Position numbers and translations under genes: made by a program. Below are positions 24,447 to 35,820 of a stretch of 64,000 nt of DNA, piece by piece. Location: contig BTRK01000001.1 in assembly GCA_036245805.1 (NCBI GenBank), positions 19,723,087-19,787,086 of the forward strand. Direction: 5' to 3'. Position 1 is the stretch's first letter. The number at the start of each line of letters is the position of its first letter. The notes beneath the pieces are model-generated. The model saw nothing but the letters and a program-made list of their open reading frames with translations. It was not told where the DNA came from and searched no databases. Source of the DNA: Pristionchus mayeri (taxonomy: Eukaryota > Nematoda > Chromadorea > Rhabditida > Neodiplogasteridae).

Positions 24447-26117
24447 TTGGCTCTACGTAAATCAGAAATTGGAAGAACTACGTTAAGTAGACTAATGAAA
24501 GATGATAGAAGTGTAGCCGCCAATAGAAGCCAAGTATCCCAAACAGTTCAATCGTACTATAGCCGCCTATACTCATCAACTATTCAAATCGCCCAATCAA
24601 AATACGGTAGCGATGACACATTTCCTTCGATCCTCTCAAGTGAAATTATGTTGGCTATAGCTCGATTAAAGAATGGAAAAGCTCCAGGCCAAGACAAGAT
24701 AAGTGCAGAAATGATAAAGGCAAGTGCGGAGACTCTAACGAAACACTTCCTCGTATTGTTTAACGAGTGGATCGAAAGGGAGGAGATTCCCGACGAGCTC
24801 TCAGTTTCGACAATTTCATTGATATTCAAAAAAGGATCGCCACTCGAGATAGGAAATTACCGCCCAATAGCCCTGATGAACTTGACATACAAGCTCTTCA
24901 CCTCAGTTATCGACAATCGTATTGAAATGATACTATCAGAGAACCAGCCGAGTGAGCAAGCAGGATTTCGTCGAAACTATTCAACCACTGATCACATATT
25001 CACTCTCTCGGAGCTAATCAGCAAGTCAAATGAGTATCAGTTTCCTCTATATTTAATATTCATTGACTACCGAAAAGCTTTCGACTCGGTAGAATTCCAT
25101 CATGTTTGGGAGGCTCTGAATAATCAAGGCGTTCATAGCAAGATCATAAATACTCTAAGTGCAATCTATTCCAAAGCAAAAGTCTCGGTGAGAGTTGGCA
25201 GTGATCGAGTACCTGTCGACATTCGGAGAGGAGTACGCCAAGGGGATCCGATTAGCCCGCACTTATTCAATGCAGTATTGGAGGGAATATTTCGAAGAAT
25301 GGATTGGTCAGCCTATGGAGTGAATGTAAACGGCCAGCGAATGAACCACCTTCGCTACGCCGATGACGTAGTTCTCATATCTCACAATGCAACCGAAAGC
25401 AATACTATGTTGCAAGAACTATCAAGAAGAAGCAAAGAGGTTGGCTTGGAGATCAACATAGGCAAAACAGTCATAATGTCCAATACAACACGAGTCCCTA
25501 TGTTCATCGGCAATGATCGAATAGATTACGCTGATTCATTCATATACTTGGGCACGCGTCTATCGTTTGATCAAACTCTCTCTCTTGAAATTAATAGAAG
25601 AATAGGAGGATCTTGGAGAGCCTATAACAAGTTCATCAACTTCTTTACGAATCGGAGATGCGCCGTTGGGCTGAAAGTACGCCTTTTCCGAATGTGCGTC
25701 GAGCCTTCGCTAACTTACGGAAGTGAAACTTGGAGCACCACAGCAAGAGACAGAAAACGGCTCATTGTTGCTCAAAGAAACATGATGCGCAAGATGATTG
25801 GAGTAAGCCGAATGGACCGAATATCAAACGCAACGCTGTCTCAACGTGTCCCTTTAACCGATATCCGAGTTCGAGTAATGATAAGGAAGAGGAGATGGGC
25901 GGAGAGACTAGCCACCTTAACCGATGATCGTTGGTCCAAGAGAGTGTACGAGTGGATTCCGTGGGATTGCACAAGACCCGTTGGACGACCTAGAGTCAGA
26001 TGGAGAGACGAACTCACTAAAGAACACGGTGTACACTGGCAACGCGTATACAGGGAAAACCCGACTGAATGGAAGACTGGCATTGTTCGACAGGCCTCTG
26101 CCTTGACGCTCGAATAA
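24447..26117 (+). CDS. LINE reverse transcriptase (RTE clade)
   Basis: 556 codons in the same frame as the endonuclease. RT blocks appear in order: LKNGKAPGQDKI, NYRPIALMNLTYKLF, EQAGFRR, LIFIDYRKAFDSVEF (block A Asp), RRGVRQGDPISPHLF (block B), LRYADDVVLIS (catalytic YADD), GLEINIGKT, FIYLGTRL, and a C-terminal tail with GRPRVRWRDEL. Nothing essential looks lost in the RT itself. The ATG at 24447 lies only 33 bp past the TAG and has no obvious means of its own translation. Confidence 0.9.
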   Translation: MALRKSEIGRTTLSRLMKDDRSVAANRSQVSQTVQSYYSRLYSSTIQIAQSKYGSDDTFPSILSSEIMLAIARLKNGKAPGQDKISAEMIKASAETLTKHFLVLFNEWIEREEIPDELSVSTISLIFKKGSPLEIGNYRPIALMNLTYKLFTSVIDNRIEMILSENQPSEQAGFRRNYSTTDHIFTLSELISKSNEYQFPLYLIFIDYRKAFDSVEFHHVWEALNNQGVHSKIINTLSAIYSKAKVSVRVGSDRVPVDIRRGVRQGDPISPHLFNAVLEGIFRRMDWSAYGVNVNGQRMNHLRYADDVVLISHNATESNTMLQELSRRSKEVGLEINIGKTVIMSNTTRVPMFIGNDRIDYADSFIYLGTRLSFDQTLSLEINRRIGGSWRAYNKFINFFTNRRCAVGLKVRLFRMCVEPSLTYGSETWSTTARDRKRLIVAQRNMMRKMIGVSRMDRISNATLSQRVPLTDIRVRVMIRKRRWAERLATLTDDRWSKRVYEWIPWDCTRPVGRPRVRWRDELTKEHGVHWQRVYRENPTEWKTGIVRQASALTLE

Positions 26118-29100
26118 ATGATTATGATTATGATTATGTTTCTCGACGTTTAGCACGCAAGCGTGCAAGCAAAGAGAACAAGAAAGTGATCTTGATTCGA
26201 GGACGGTGTACCTCGTGATTTTGATAGGTGATACTCACTAAAGCCTTGAGCAGTTGCCCCTCGCACTCGCTCATCGAATTTGTGAGAGCAAGATAAGTTC
26301 CCAAATATCACGTACTTCGTCACTCGGTGTTGTTCCCAAAAGAGAGCAACGGAGAAATAGTAATCGGCTTGGGGGGTTTCTCTTTCTCTCTCGAAACGAT
26401 GCGATGCTGCCCTCTGATCCCTACGAGCTTTTTTGTGCTCCTCGCCTATCTCCTCTCTCGAATGTTCTTCTTCCTCTGTTTTGACAGCCTCTCTCTCCTC
26501 CTCCTTCTCCTCGCTCTTTCTCTCTCAAGAGATGTTTCTCCTCCACGGGAACAGAAAATAGAGCTTGGAAAGAGGGGGAAAACGGGCCGAGTGACGCATG
26601 CGGGGGATTGTTTCTGCAGCTGGGTTCACTAGAGGAGGAGAAGGAACCAGGTCGTTGAGGACCGAGGAGCAAGTCTGGGTCCAATACGGCCTCACCTTTC
26701 CAAATCCACTTTCCCTCGCAACTAGCCTCTCGAGTCATAGCGTTTCTAGTATATTGCGGGAAGTTGCAGAGCTTTATTCATGAGCCGGGAGGAAAATATC
26801 CTTTTGTTTTTCACTTCCTGAGAGTATCCCCCGCCTCCAGCTGATCAGCTACAGAGCCATTACTAAACAGGGGGTTGAAAATATACTGATGTATGACGAT
26901 TCCCCGGACAGGAATTATGAGCACGAAATGACGTACTGTTGGCAACAAGGAGTGACTGTAGGTATGCAATGTGCATCCTTATGTTGTTCTTCCCCTCAAA
27001 TTTTCTGCCTGTTCAACTAAGAGAGTGTGATCATGGTGTGTAAGGAAGAGGAAGAAGCAATCCGGAATAGAATATCCTCTTTTCGCATCGTTCTCTTTGC
27101 TATGAGTGAAAAAGGGAAACTGATAGAAGAGACGTTAAGAAAAATGGGAAGAAGACCCTCTGTAGGATCAGCCGCGGCTCCTAATAAGTTGATTGGAAAC
27201 CCGAGTGTGTGACGCGCCCAGACGCCTATTTTTATGCGAATCTAAGGAGTGCATATGCTAGCCTTGGTCAATTGAAAGGGTACCGTAGTCAACTATTCGT
27301 TGACACCCAATTAGGATCAAGCATGACACGTGAACGGCACGCCTTCTCCTCGTCGAACTCCCCCTCCGTCGTCGGCATTTCTTTCCTCGTTCCCGGAAGA
27401 GTTTCCGCGTCCTTCTTCCCATGCTTTTTGTGATCCTAAACGGAGAGGAAGAATGGCAGAGTGGAGGGGAGAGTCTCAAAGGGGAAGAGAAGAGGGACAA
27501 AAACAAATATACCTCGTCCTCGTCTCGAAGACGTGCGGGCGGGCGGAGCTCCTTCCGCCCGACTCGGCCCGATCACCCCGATTCTATTGGCATTGTGCTC
27601 GCTCACTCAAGGAAGCGAGGGCGAGGACAGGGAGAGCTCCTCCCGCCCTCCGGGCCACCACCTCCTTCCTTCCGCCTAGTGCACTGTCAACATACAACAC
27701 GGGGCAACATCACACACACGATGGCGCAACAGTGCGAGCAAACGATAGCAGGGACACAGTGCCAGTGTCCTATTTCCCTCCCTCTCCCGCAGATACGACA
27801 CGGGTGTGGTAGCCCCCAATCTGCATACGAGGCCGGGTGATACGTACTTGTCTCAGTCTTGTTAGTTGCAACCTTCTGTAGATCTAGGTGTACAAATTGA
27901 GAAAGCATCTTGGCTACCATAGCACTGTTGCTGAATAGTGAGGATGAGGATGTTGTGACCTACTGATAGTTTAAGAGGGCTGGATCGCATTCCCTCATGC
28001 ATCTCGATAAGTGTTGATCAGTGACCGCTTATGTTGACAGAGAGCGAGCTGCTCAGTGCCCTTATTTTGATCAAGTTCCTTCTTCTTCTCCCGCATTCCT
28101 CTCTTCCCACTCCTTTTATCCATTCGGTTTCACTTCTTCCGATTTTTTCGATGCTGTTGCATTCCTCGTTCTCTCGTTCTCCTCCTTCCTCTGCTAGATG
28201 ATCAACCACCCCGATTGGCCTACATTAGAGGACGCCGACCAGTCGATAGCCTCCTTGTTTTTGTTCCTGTGAACGCATTGATCGCCTCGGGTTCCCTGAT
28301 TACTGTACCTTAATTGCCCACAGTTACCGTACTATCGTCGCGCTGTGAGCACCGTATGCTCTCGTTGTTGAATGGTCCCTGTTTCAGGCTGCTTCCATGC
28401 CCTCTTGCCATCAACACTACTCGACCTCTCGAGGGAAATGAGGAAAGGTTTCCCCTCGTCTCGTCTACTGAAAACAAAACGAGGAGACCCCTCGTTCGCT
28501 TGTTTCACCACCCCCTCTCTTCCTTCCTCCCTCCGTCCTCTCTCGTCCCTCCGCTGCGCCTAAACAATTCATGAGGACAATATTAGGTTGGCCGGCGGGA
28601 AGACGACCATCATTCTCTTTTTTCTCTCCCCTCTCTCTCTTCTCCACCCCCTTGTCAGAGCCTTGTTTTCAATGTTTCGGGCCGAGTGCTCCCTTTGAGG
28701 GGATGGGAGAGAATTCGCAAGAAGAGACCACCTCGACTAGAGTGGACTAGAGTGGAGTGGAGTTTGTTCAGTCGACATCGGGGTTGTTTGTTGTGACCTA
28801 CCCCATTTCCCTCCCCTCTCGGGTTGCGAGTGATTGCGTGCACTCCATATAGGATACGGTAAAAGAGAAGGTTTGAGAATGTGTGTGCGTGTATTTGTTT
28901 GTTTGGATTGTGAGGAGAAGAGTGGGGAAAGGGGAAAGCACGGACGTTTGCAGTGTTTCTCTACCACCACCACTTTCGTTTCGCGAGTACTCTCGAGTGG
29001 AGGGGAGATATGGTGGAGGCGCTGGTTAGTTTTGGTCTCACTGGACTGCTGGGAGTTTCACACTCCTTCCGTGTTGTGTCGAGGTGTCACGCTGTTTTCT

Positions 29101-31475
29101 GACTTTCAAACCAGCAGGTGGTAATTAGATCTAAATGTTATTTTCGGGTAGTTCTAGACCAATATATCGATAGGGGAGCTCTATTGGGGGAATGGCGGGG
29201 ATGCTCTACGTAGCGATATTAGTATGCGTTAGTAGACGAGGTTTCCCGCATCGCTCGCTTATTTTCTCGCTCCCGAATCTCCTATTTCCGCTCTCGTTTT
29301 GCCCTTCATTCTGCAGCCCCCAACGAAGCAGAACTTTGTGTGCAATCCCCCTCTCTTTCTCTAACTTCCTTCCTTCGGACCTATCTATTACCCCTCGCAC
29401 TCTATTCCTCATCTCCACCGCAGACTTGTCAGAAGTGTAGGCCTCGCCGAGATTGTTCCGACAATATGCCCTGGGGATTACCGTATCGTACATCACCCTT
29501 TATCGATTGGCCAATAGTGCACTTTGCGATGTGCACGTGAGGTTTTGGTGAAAGATCACGACAGCGAGAGAGGAGAAAGCGTGATGGGATGAGATTACGG
29601 TCAGAGCATTCCAAACTCGTTCTCGTTGCTTCTCTCTCCTCCGCCGCGCTCTCACCACCTTCCCTCCCCCCCCTCTCCCATCCCTCCCCATATCTCCTCC
29701 TCCTCTCTCTCTTCGCTCTCACAGCGCAAAGCGTGCACGCTTTCGCATTTCCTTGTGAGTCGCGCTCAGAGAGTGTTTGGGCATTAGAAAAAGAGTGGAC
29801 TCTCTCTCCCTCCGCTCCTCCTCCGAGAGGCGCAGTGAGACTGGTTCGGAGATGTTGCTTCTCCCCTCCTCTCTTCCCCCGTTCACTCGTATGAGATCCA
29901 CTTCCTCTGTTCCTTGATCATCTTGCACGCCTCTGATGCTGAGATAGTGGGCTACTGTAGCTGTGCTTCTGTAGAATTGTTCCTTTGATTGCAGATTGAA
30001 TATATATAGCTCTCCCGGTGTATAAATGGCTGTTGTGAGCAGTGCCTCCCACGCGATGTCGTTGGCACCTGGCTGTATTTCATAGTACAGATGTTTCAAG
30101 TCGTTTCCCCTTTCGACTGATCTGCTCTTTCTTTCTCTTTCGTCCTTCTCTTCCCCTCTTCTCCGATCGAGACACGATTGCATCTGTCCTTGTAATAGCA
30201 ACGGATTTGCATGCTCATCATCGTATGGTGTTGCTCTCCCCTCTTTCGCAGTTTCGCCTCGGCGTTTTTCAGCGAATTTCCCATATCATTCGCCCAGTGT
30301 TTTCAATTGCCATCTCTCGTTCCCTCTCACTCTGCTCCGAAGAGGAGTTGATCACTTGAACTTCTTCCATCTCGAGGCCTTCTCGCCTTTCCCCTCTCCC
30401 TCTCTATTTCTCTCCGTTTGCGTTTGCCTCGCTCCCTCAGGCATTCTTGAGCGCGCAGACTTCCGTTATGGAATGCATAAGTAGGCGCGCTCGGAACGTC
30501 ATTCATGACTTATGAACTTTGATCTTTGATCTCTTTTTTTTTCTTTCTAATTCTTGGGAGTCCAAAGTTCGCAGACGAAGTACGTGCGACAGACTCCTAA
30601 CGAGAGTCATTAAGTTGTAACTGACAGAGGTATGCAAGTGTGTTTCTTTCCAGGAAGGTACGTCACTCAGGCACTCTTATCTCTCTGTTATCATTGCGAG
30701 AGAAGGAGAAAAGCAAGCTCGTTGTATTCTGTATCCGTCCTATGGTGCAGAGAGGGAGAAGGGCATTGCAAGGGAGGGGAGGAGGAGAGAATCAGGAGGT
30801 GATTGCCCGTATGTTTGCACCCTTCGCATCTCTCCTCTGCCCCTATTTCCCCTCTCCACTGTTGCTTCTGCGCAATTTCCTTTACGTACGCATCAGACAT
30901 CGGATCTACCGTAGGATGCCTGCAGGAGGGGCGATCCCGGTGATCACTCGCACTAGACGATAGTCCCTTGATCTTTGCCCCCCTGTGGTTCCAGACCGTG
31001 CACAAAGGCTGGCTCGACTAGGGTTCCCCTTGTCTGGGAGAGTTTGAGGCACTTAGAGAGGGAGAGTCGCGGACTCATTTCCTCGTCTTTTGACTAGGCG
31101 AGGCTCCGATTTGAATAGAAACACGTCTAGTGAGGGAGGGGAGAACCGATCGAGCTCCTGAGCAATGGTCAGAGAGCATATGCTGGCACTTGACTGTGTG
31201 AGACAAGAGGAGGATGATTAACCAGAGTCTAGCAGGACCATTGTGCAACTGACCTATCGTAATTCGGCATAGTCCTGGAATACGGTATTTCTGTTTTCGC
31301 AATGCTGATGCACGCACACAGACGTTAGCGAAAGCGGATTATTTTTGGGAGTTTGGGAAAGTGATGATGGTGGTGCGTGTTCTTTGTGACCGAATGAGAT
31401 GAATGGAGGGAGATGATGGACTATGATCCCATCCCTGGTGTTCCTCCTCGATCTCCCTTGGGGACTTCTTGACTT

Positions 31476-31491
31476 CCCCCCCCCCCCCCCC
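31476..31491. repeat. C16 homopolymer tract
   Basis: Sixteen cytosines in a row, G16 on the other strand, so able to form a G-quadruplex on the minus strand. Shorter C runs occur near 35339, 36578-36600, 38109 and 39685. Confidence 0.95.
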
Positions 31492-34268
31492 TCCATCATC
31501 GCCTCCATTCTTGCTTGATCTTATAGTACGCACACGCAATGTGTGCTGAGGAAATCGCGCGAGCTATGCTCGCTATTTCGTCCTTTCACCCCCTCTCACT
31601 CTCAAAACAGGGTCAAAGCAGTGTAGCATCCTGGTTGGAGAGGGATCTCCGCCTCCCTCTCGATCTCTCCTCCACTAGACAGTTTGGGAAAGTGCATGTA
31701 TCATTGAATGGTCAGAGAAAGAGTAAGAGTGCGCGCTCACGAGAGTTTCATCCTCTTTTTGTCGAAGCAGTCGATGCAAAACCGGGTTGGGCTGCTGAGG
31801 GATAGGGGAGATTTCGTCAGTCTCTCTCGGTTGTGCATGTTCTCTATCCGACTGTTTAGCCTATTCTCTACTATTCGCCGTCCCCTTCTCCCCTCTCTCT
31901 TCCCATTCCCTCCTATCCAATCGCCCTTTAGCGCGCAAAATGTTTATTGTGAATTCAGAGAGTGGTGAGTGTGGAGGGAAAGCGATGGGGATTTAGGGAC
32001 GAAACTGGTCTCTGTTCCCCGTGTCCATTCCTTCTCCTTTTTCATTCATTGTGCACTTGCTGAATGGTCGAGCAGTCGTTGGCGCCGTGTCAGCATTGCG
32101 GTAGATGAGCGTGCTACTGTAGGGGGTGCTGTAGACGTCAGGGTTACGGTAGGTGGTGTTGATCAGTTGATCTGGCTAGATGGTGCGATATTGGCATGCT
32201 TTGATGCTTTGGAAGGAATGAGAAAGAGAGAGAGAGCGTGCACGCTTATTCCTCCCCTTATCGGGGCCGAGACGATTCTCATAATATTGTCACCATCAGC
32301 AGCGCGCTTTCCATCGCCCTGTCAGCTAGTCTCTCCTGCTCCTCCCGCCTCTCTCGTTCCTCCCCTCGCCCTTCTTCTGCCCTCCTCATTCTTATCGGCG
32401 CCATTGCAACAGACAGACGCACGCATCACAATCAACACACACACATTAGAATTGTGGCCGGTGTTATCATTACATGAGATCAGTGTCTCTCTCTCTCCTC
32501 TCAATCGCTTTCTCTCTATCTTTCTTCCTGTCCTTTTCTCTCACTTTACCGATGCTTCGCCACTCGTATCAGTTTGCATTTTTCGATGCTAGCGCGCTAG
32601 CGCGCCGAGACGATCCGCCCCTTCTTTCACCACCTCCCCTAGACTCTCCCCACCCCCCATTCTCCTCTCCTTACTGACTCTTGATCCAATAAAACATCCG
32701 CACCTGATACTCGCACTGTAACAGTGCTCTCGCTAGCACGTAGGCTGGCTGACAAGTAGGTCATGTCTGCACTGTTCCCCCACTCCGGCTTTTACCCTTT
32801 TTCGTCGTGTCACTTTCCCTCCCCGCCTGTCTCTGAATAGTCCTCGTATTCCTCCATCACTTCATCATCTCTCCTTCATCTACGTGTCATCCAGAAACTC
32901 CCACGATCCGTCAATTAGGAGTGTTGACACGCGAAGGTCCGTGTTGTTTGGCTGTTAGTTGGCTGACCGATGTACGGTGACCTTTGGTGCTCTGCTAGCC
33001 CCCTTTTTTAGGGCGACCGCGCGCAGCTTTTTTGCATCGTTGTCCCATCGCCGCCCTTTCTGTACCTCTCGGTGATCACAACAGGGTAGTTGTCCCTCTC
33101 CCCTCTCCCCTTTGCCCCCTCTCCCCCCTCTCCCCTCTCATCCTGACGAGCTAACGAGGAGAGAGCTACAGTGGGAGAGTTCTCTGCTCACTCACTCACT
33201 CCGCCACTTCCACAACATTTGTGTCCCGCTACCGCCGCGTGACGGTGTTTAACGAGATTGAGAGGGAGAACGAGATGGAGAGAGAGACTTTCTGGAAACA
33301 ACGCAAGAGTCAAATGGTATTGCGATGTAGAGAGCGTAGTGTGTGAGGGATTCTAGTTGTAGTGAGACGTTGGCATCGGAGCGGTGCCTTCCTGTCAAAA
33401 TGTCCGCTGATCCGAGACCGAACTCGTTCTAAATTAGGATCCCCTCAGAATCTTGCAGCCTCCTAGTCTTTCCAGGACTCCCTTTCCCTTCTTCGTATTC
33501 TTCTTCCGTGTCCCTTTTCTGCTCCTCTCCCCTCTGTCGCTCTCCGCCTCCCCTGCCCCTCTCGCCTCCCGCTTTGCGTGTAAGAAAAATGTTTGGAATT
33601 GGACGGCGGAGGCCCGCCTCTGCCCGCCCCTTCTGGACACAACACGGCCGGGTTTCTCCGTTGCCAGCTCTCGTTCCTCCTCCCTCCTCCCCTCCCTCCC
33701 CGTCTCTCCCTCTCTACCCTCTGACCCCCTCCTCTCCCTTCTTTCCATTTCCGAGTAGCTGCAGGGGCAGCAACCCATCGATCGCCAGCAGTGTTTCTAG
33801 CGGACGAGGTTCAAAACAAGAGGGCGGGGCCGGGAACCGAGGGGGCGTGGCCTGAGTTATATAGGGACGGTCTTTGATGAAATGAGGAAGCGCGCCGATG
33901 ATGATCTAGGAGGGCATGATCTTTTAGTGCGTCTCGTGCTTTCGAAATTACATAGGTTTTCGAAATGGTTATAAAGCTGAAGTAGTAAGACGAAGCTGGA
34001 GTCGGCGTGGAGACAATGGCGACCCCTATCGGCTTCGTCTTCGATCATTCATTCATTCTTGATCCCCCACTTCCTTCCCCTCCATCTATTCGCCACGCAC
34101 GATTTGATATCACCACTCCAGCTTTGTCTTGTTTTTGTCTCCCTCCTTCTCTCTCGATTATGGCTCTGACACACGTGCTGTTGTGCTGCTGATAGGGACG
34201 AGTTTAGTGGGTTAGATTCCTCGTTGTTGATTTATCGTGAGCCATGCTGGCCTAGTTGATCTACCACA

Positions 34269-34294
34269 GGGGGGAAGGGGGGGGGGGGGGGGGG
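34269..34294. repeat. G-tract (G6-AA-G18)
   Basis: Six G, two A, then eighteen G, directly followed by TACGGT. A G-quadruplex-prone homopolymer about 1.5 kb upstream of the forkhead start. Confidence 0.95.
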
Positions 34295-35800
34295 TACGGT
34301 GGGTAGACTGTAGGAGTGCGTGGGAGAGGGGGTTTCAATGGTCGAGATTAGTCATGCTTTCACTCCACTCCTGAGTGTTTCCATTTGTGTCGATGACTGT
34401 TTTGTTGTCGATCATGAGCCTGCGCACAGTTTTTTCTCGCCGCTTTCCCGGGTCGTTTGATTTGATCGGCGCTTAGTCAACTCGTCACACAGGAAAGTGC
34501 CTCGAAAGAGACGGCGAAGAAGTTTCAAAACAAGCTGAGCGATCCGCCTCCCCCTCCTCTCCTCCTCTCCCACGGAGACAAACACGCTGGAATGAGTCTG
34601 TTTTCGTGATCAGCAGGAGGTGTCAGGGGGTGCGTTCGCCTAGGTCATTCCCCCTCCTCCTTCTCCTGCTGATGCTGTTTACTGTGTGTACTGTACTTTG
34701 GCGTGCGAGGCAGTACCTGAGAGGGGGAAGGTGCACTTTGCTGCACGAGAGGGAAGTAGAGAGAGGGAGACTGTTGTGCTGCACTCTCTTCCACTAGCAC
34801 TTGGCGTGCACATTACTCATTGACTCCTTCTCCCTCCCTGAATAGGTCTCCAAAGGGCACAAACATGCTACTGCTGGATGCCTTCCGCCTAGGTGGTTCA
34901 GTAGCGGCGGGGTGGGGTCAGACTCCCCTTCTCTCTGCTCCTTCTCCCCTCCCCTCTCCCTCTCCCTTTCACCCCCCGATGTCTAGTCGAGCAGTCGTCG
35001 TGGGCTGTTTTCGTCCCGCAGTTCTTGCCTTGTACTTTAGGCTTCGCTCTCTCCTTTTCCTTCCTCGCGCTCCTTCGAATCACCAAAACTCTCTCACATG
35101 GTGCAAATATGGGCGCGAGATCGTAACGATTCGTGCTTTTGGCTGCTCTTAAGCCCCGCCCCTCTCGCCCATTCTTCACCGCGCGATTTCGAGGCTGTTT
35201 TGTGTAGGTGATAAGGGGGTACTCGTGTGTTTCTGTCCTCTTTTCCTTCGTCTTCTTCTTCCGTCACGATCTCGTGATAAGATGAAGGCATGATTATCAG
35301 TGGGACTGTACTTCTCGAATCTCCTCTCTCTCTCTTCTCCCCCCCCCCCTGGGGGGATATAATAGTAGAACTGTACTTGAGAGACTAGCCGCGAACTGTC
35401 ACCATTTCCTCGATTTCGCCGCTTAATTTAGGTTGTTAGTGCAGCATCGCTCAGTGAGGTCGCGCCGTTTTCGTACCATTCGGTATCATAGGCGGGAGGA
35501 GGGAGGGAGGGAGCAGGAGGAGGAGGCGACTGCTGTATCTCTACTTGTGATCTCATTTCGACCTATTCCATGCGCTCCACTCAACGCCATCGCGTACTTT
35601 ATTCGTGTTTTCGCACTGTTCTATCACCTCTTGTCTCTCTCTTCTCTCTCCCTCCCTTCCTGTTAACATTGTTCACTTCCATTCCTTCTTCGCGTGCCGA
35701 GTCCATTGCATCTTCCTCTTCCGTGTAATGTCGCGTCTTTTCTCATGTTTCACCCTCCCCCCTCCTCTCATTCGCGATTTCCGCTCTCCTAATCCGTCTC

Positions 35801-35810
35801 TGCTTTGCAG
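35801..35810 (+). promoter_or_regulatory. 3' splice or spliced-leader acceptor before the forkhead start
   Basis: TGCTTTGCAG after a pyrimidine-rich stretch, 10 bp upstream of the ATG at 35821. It fits a spliced-leader site or the acceptor of a long first intron. If an upstream coding exon exists it must end in phase 2. Confidence 0.6.
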
Positions 35811-35820
35811 AATTCCACCG

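Larger units (their letters stand above)
23181..26140 (+). mobile_element. RTE-type LINE, nearly full length, one internal TAG
   Basis: Endonuclease and reverse transcriptase are encoded in a single frame broken only by a TAG at 24414-24416. The 3' end is a short tandem TGATTA repeat (26118-26140), as in RTE-clade elements, with no poly(A). The 5' limit is uncertain: the frame opens at 23181 in a tandem TTCTCCA repeat, and a second ATG at 23323 directly before the endonuclease is a likelier start. No target duplication was found. Confidence 0.85.
26141..35810. other. Non-coding stretch between the LINE and the forkhead coding start
   Basis: Long pyrimidine-rich tracts on the + strand, frequent TACNGTAG motifs and pure C or G runs. 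None of the open frames has a recognisable domain, and I could not assemble exons with matching phases. An upstream forkhead exon may lie here, because an acceptor sits at 35810. About 9.7 kb. Confidence 0.4.

Noticed and set aside
27330..27840. Overlapping 139-160 codon frames in the non-coding stretch
   Set aside because: Low-complexity Arg/Ser/Pro composition from GC-rich tracts, several overlapping frames open at once, no splice consistency.
35605..35820. Upstream in-frame extension of the forkhead first exon
   Set aside because: It is separated by a strong acceptor at 35810 and is pyrimidine-tract sequence with no protein-like composition.
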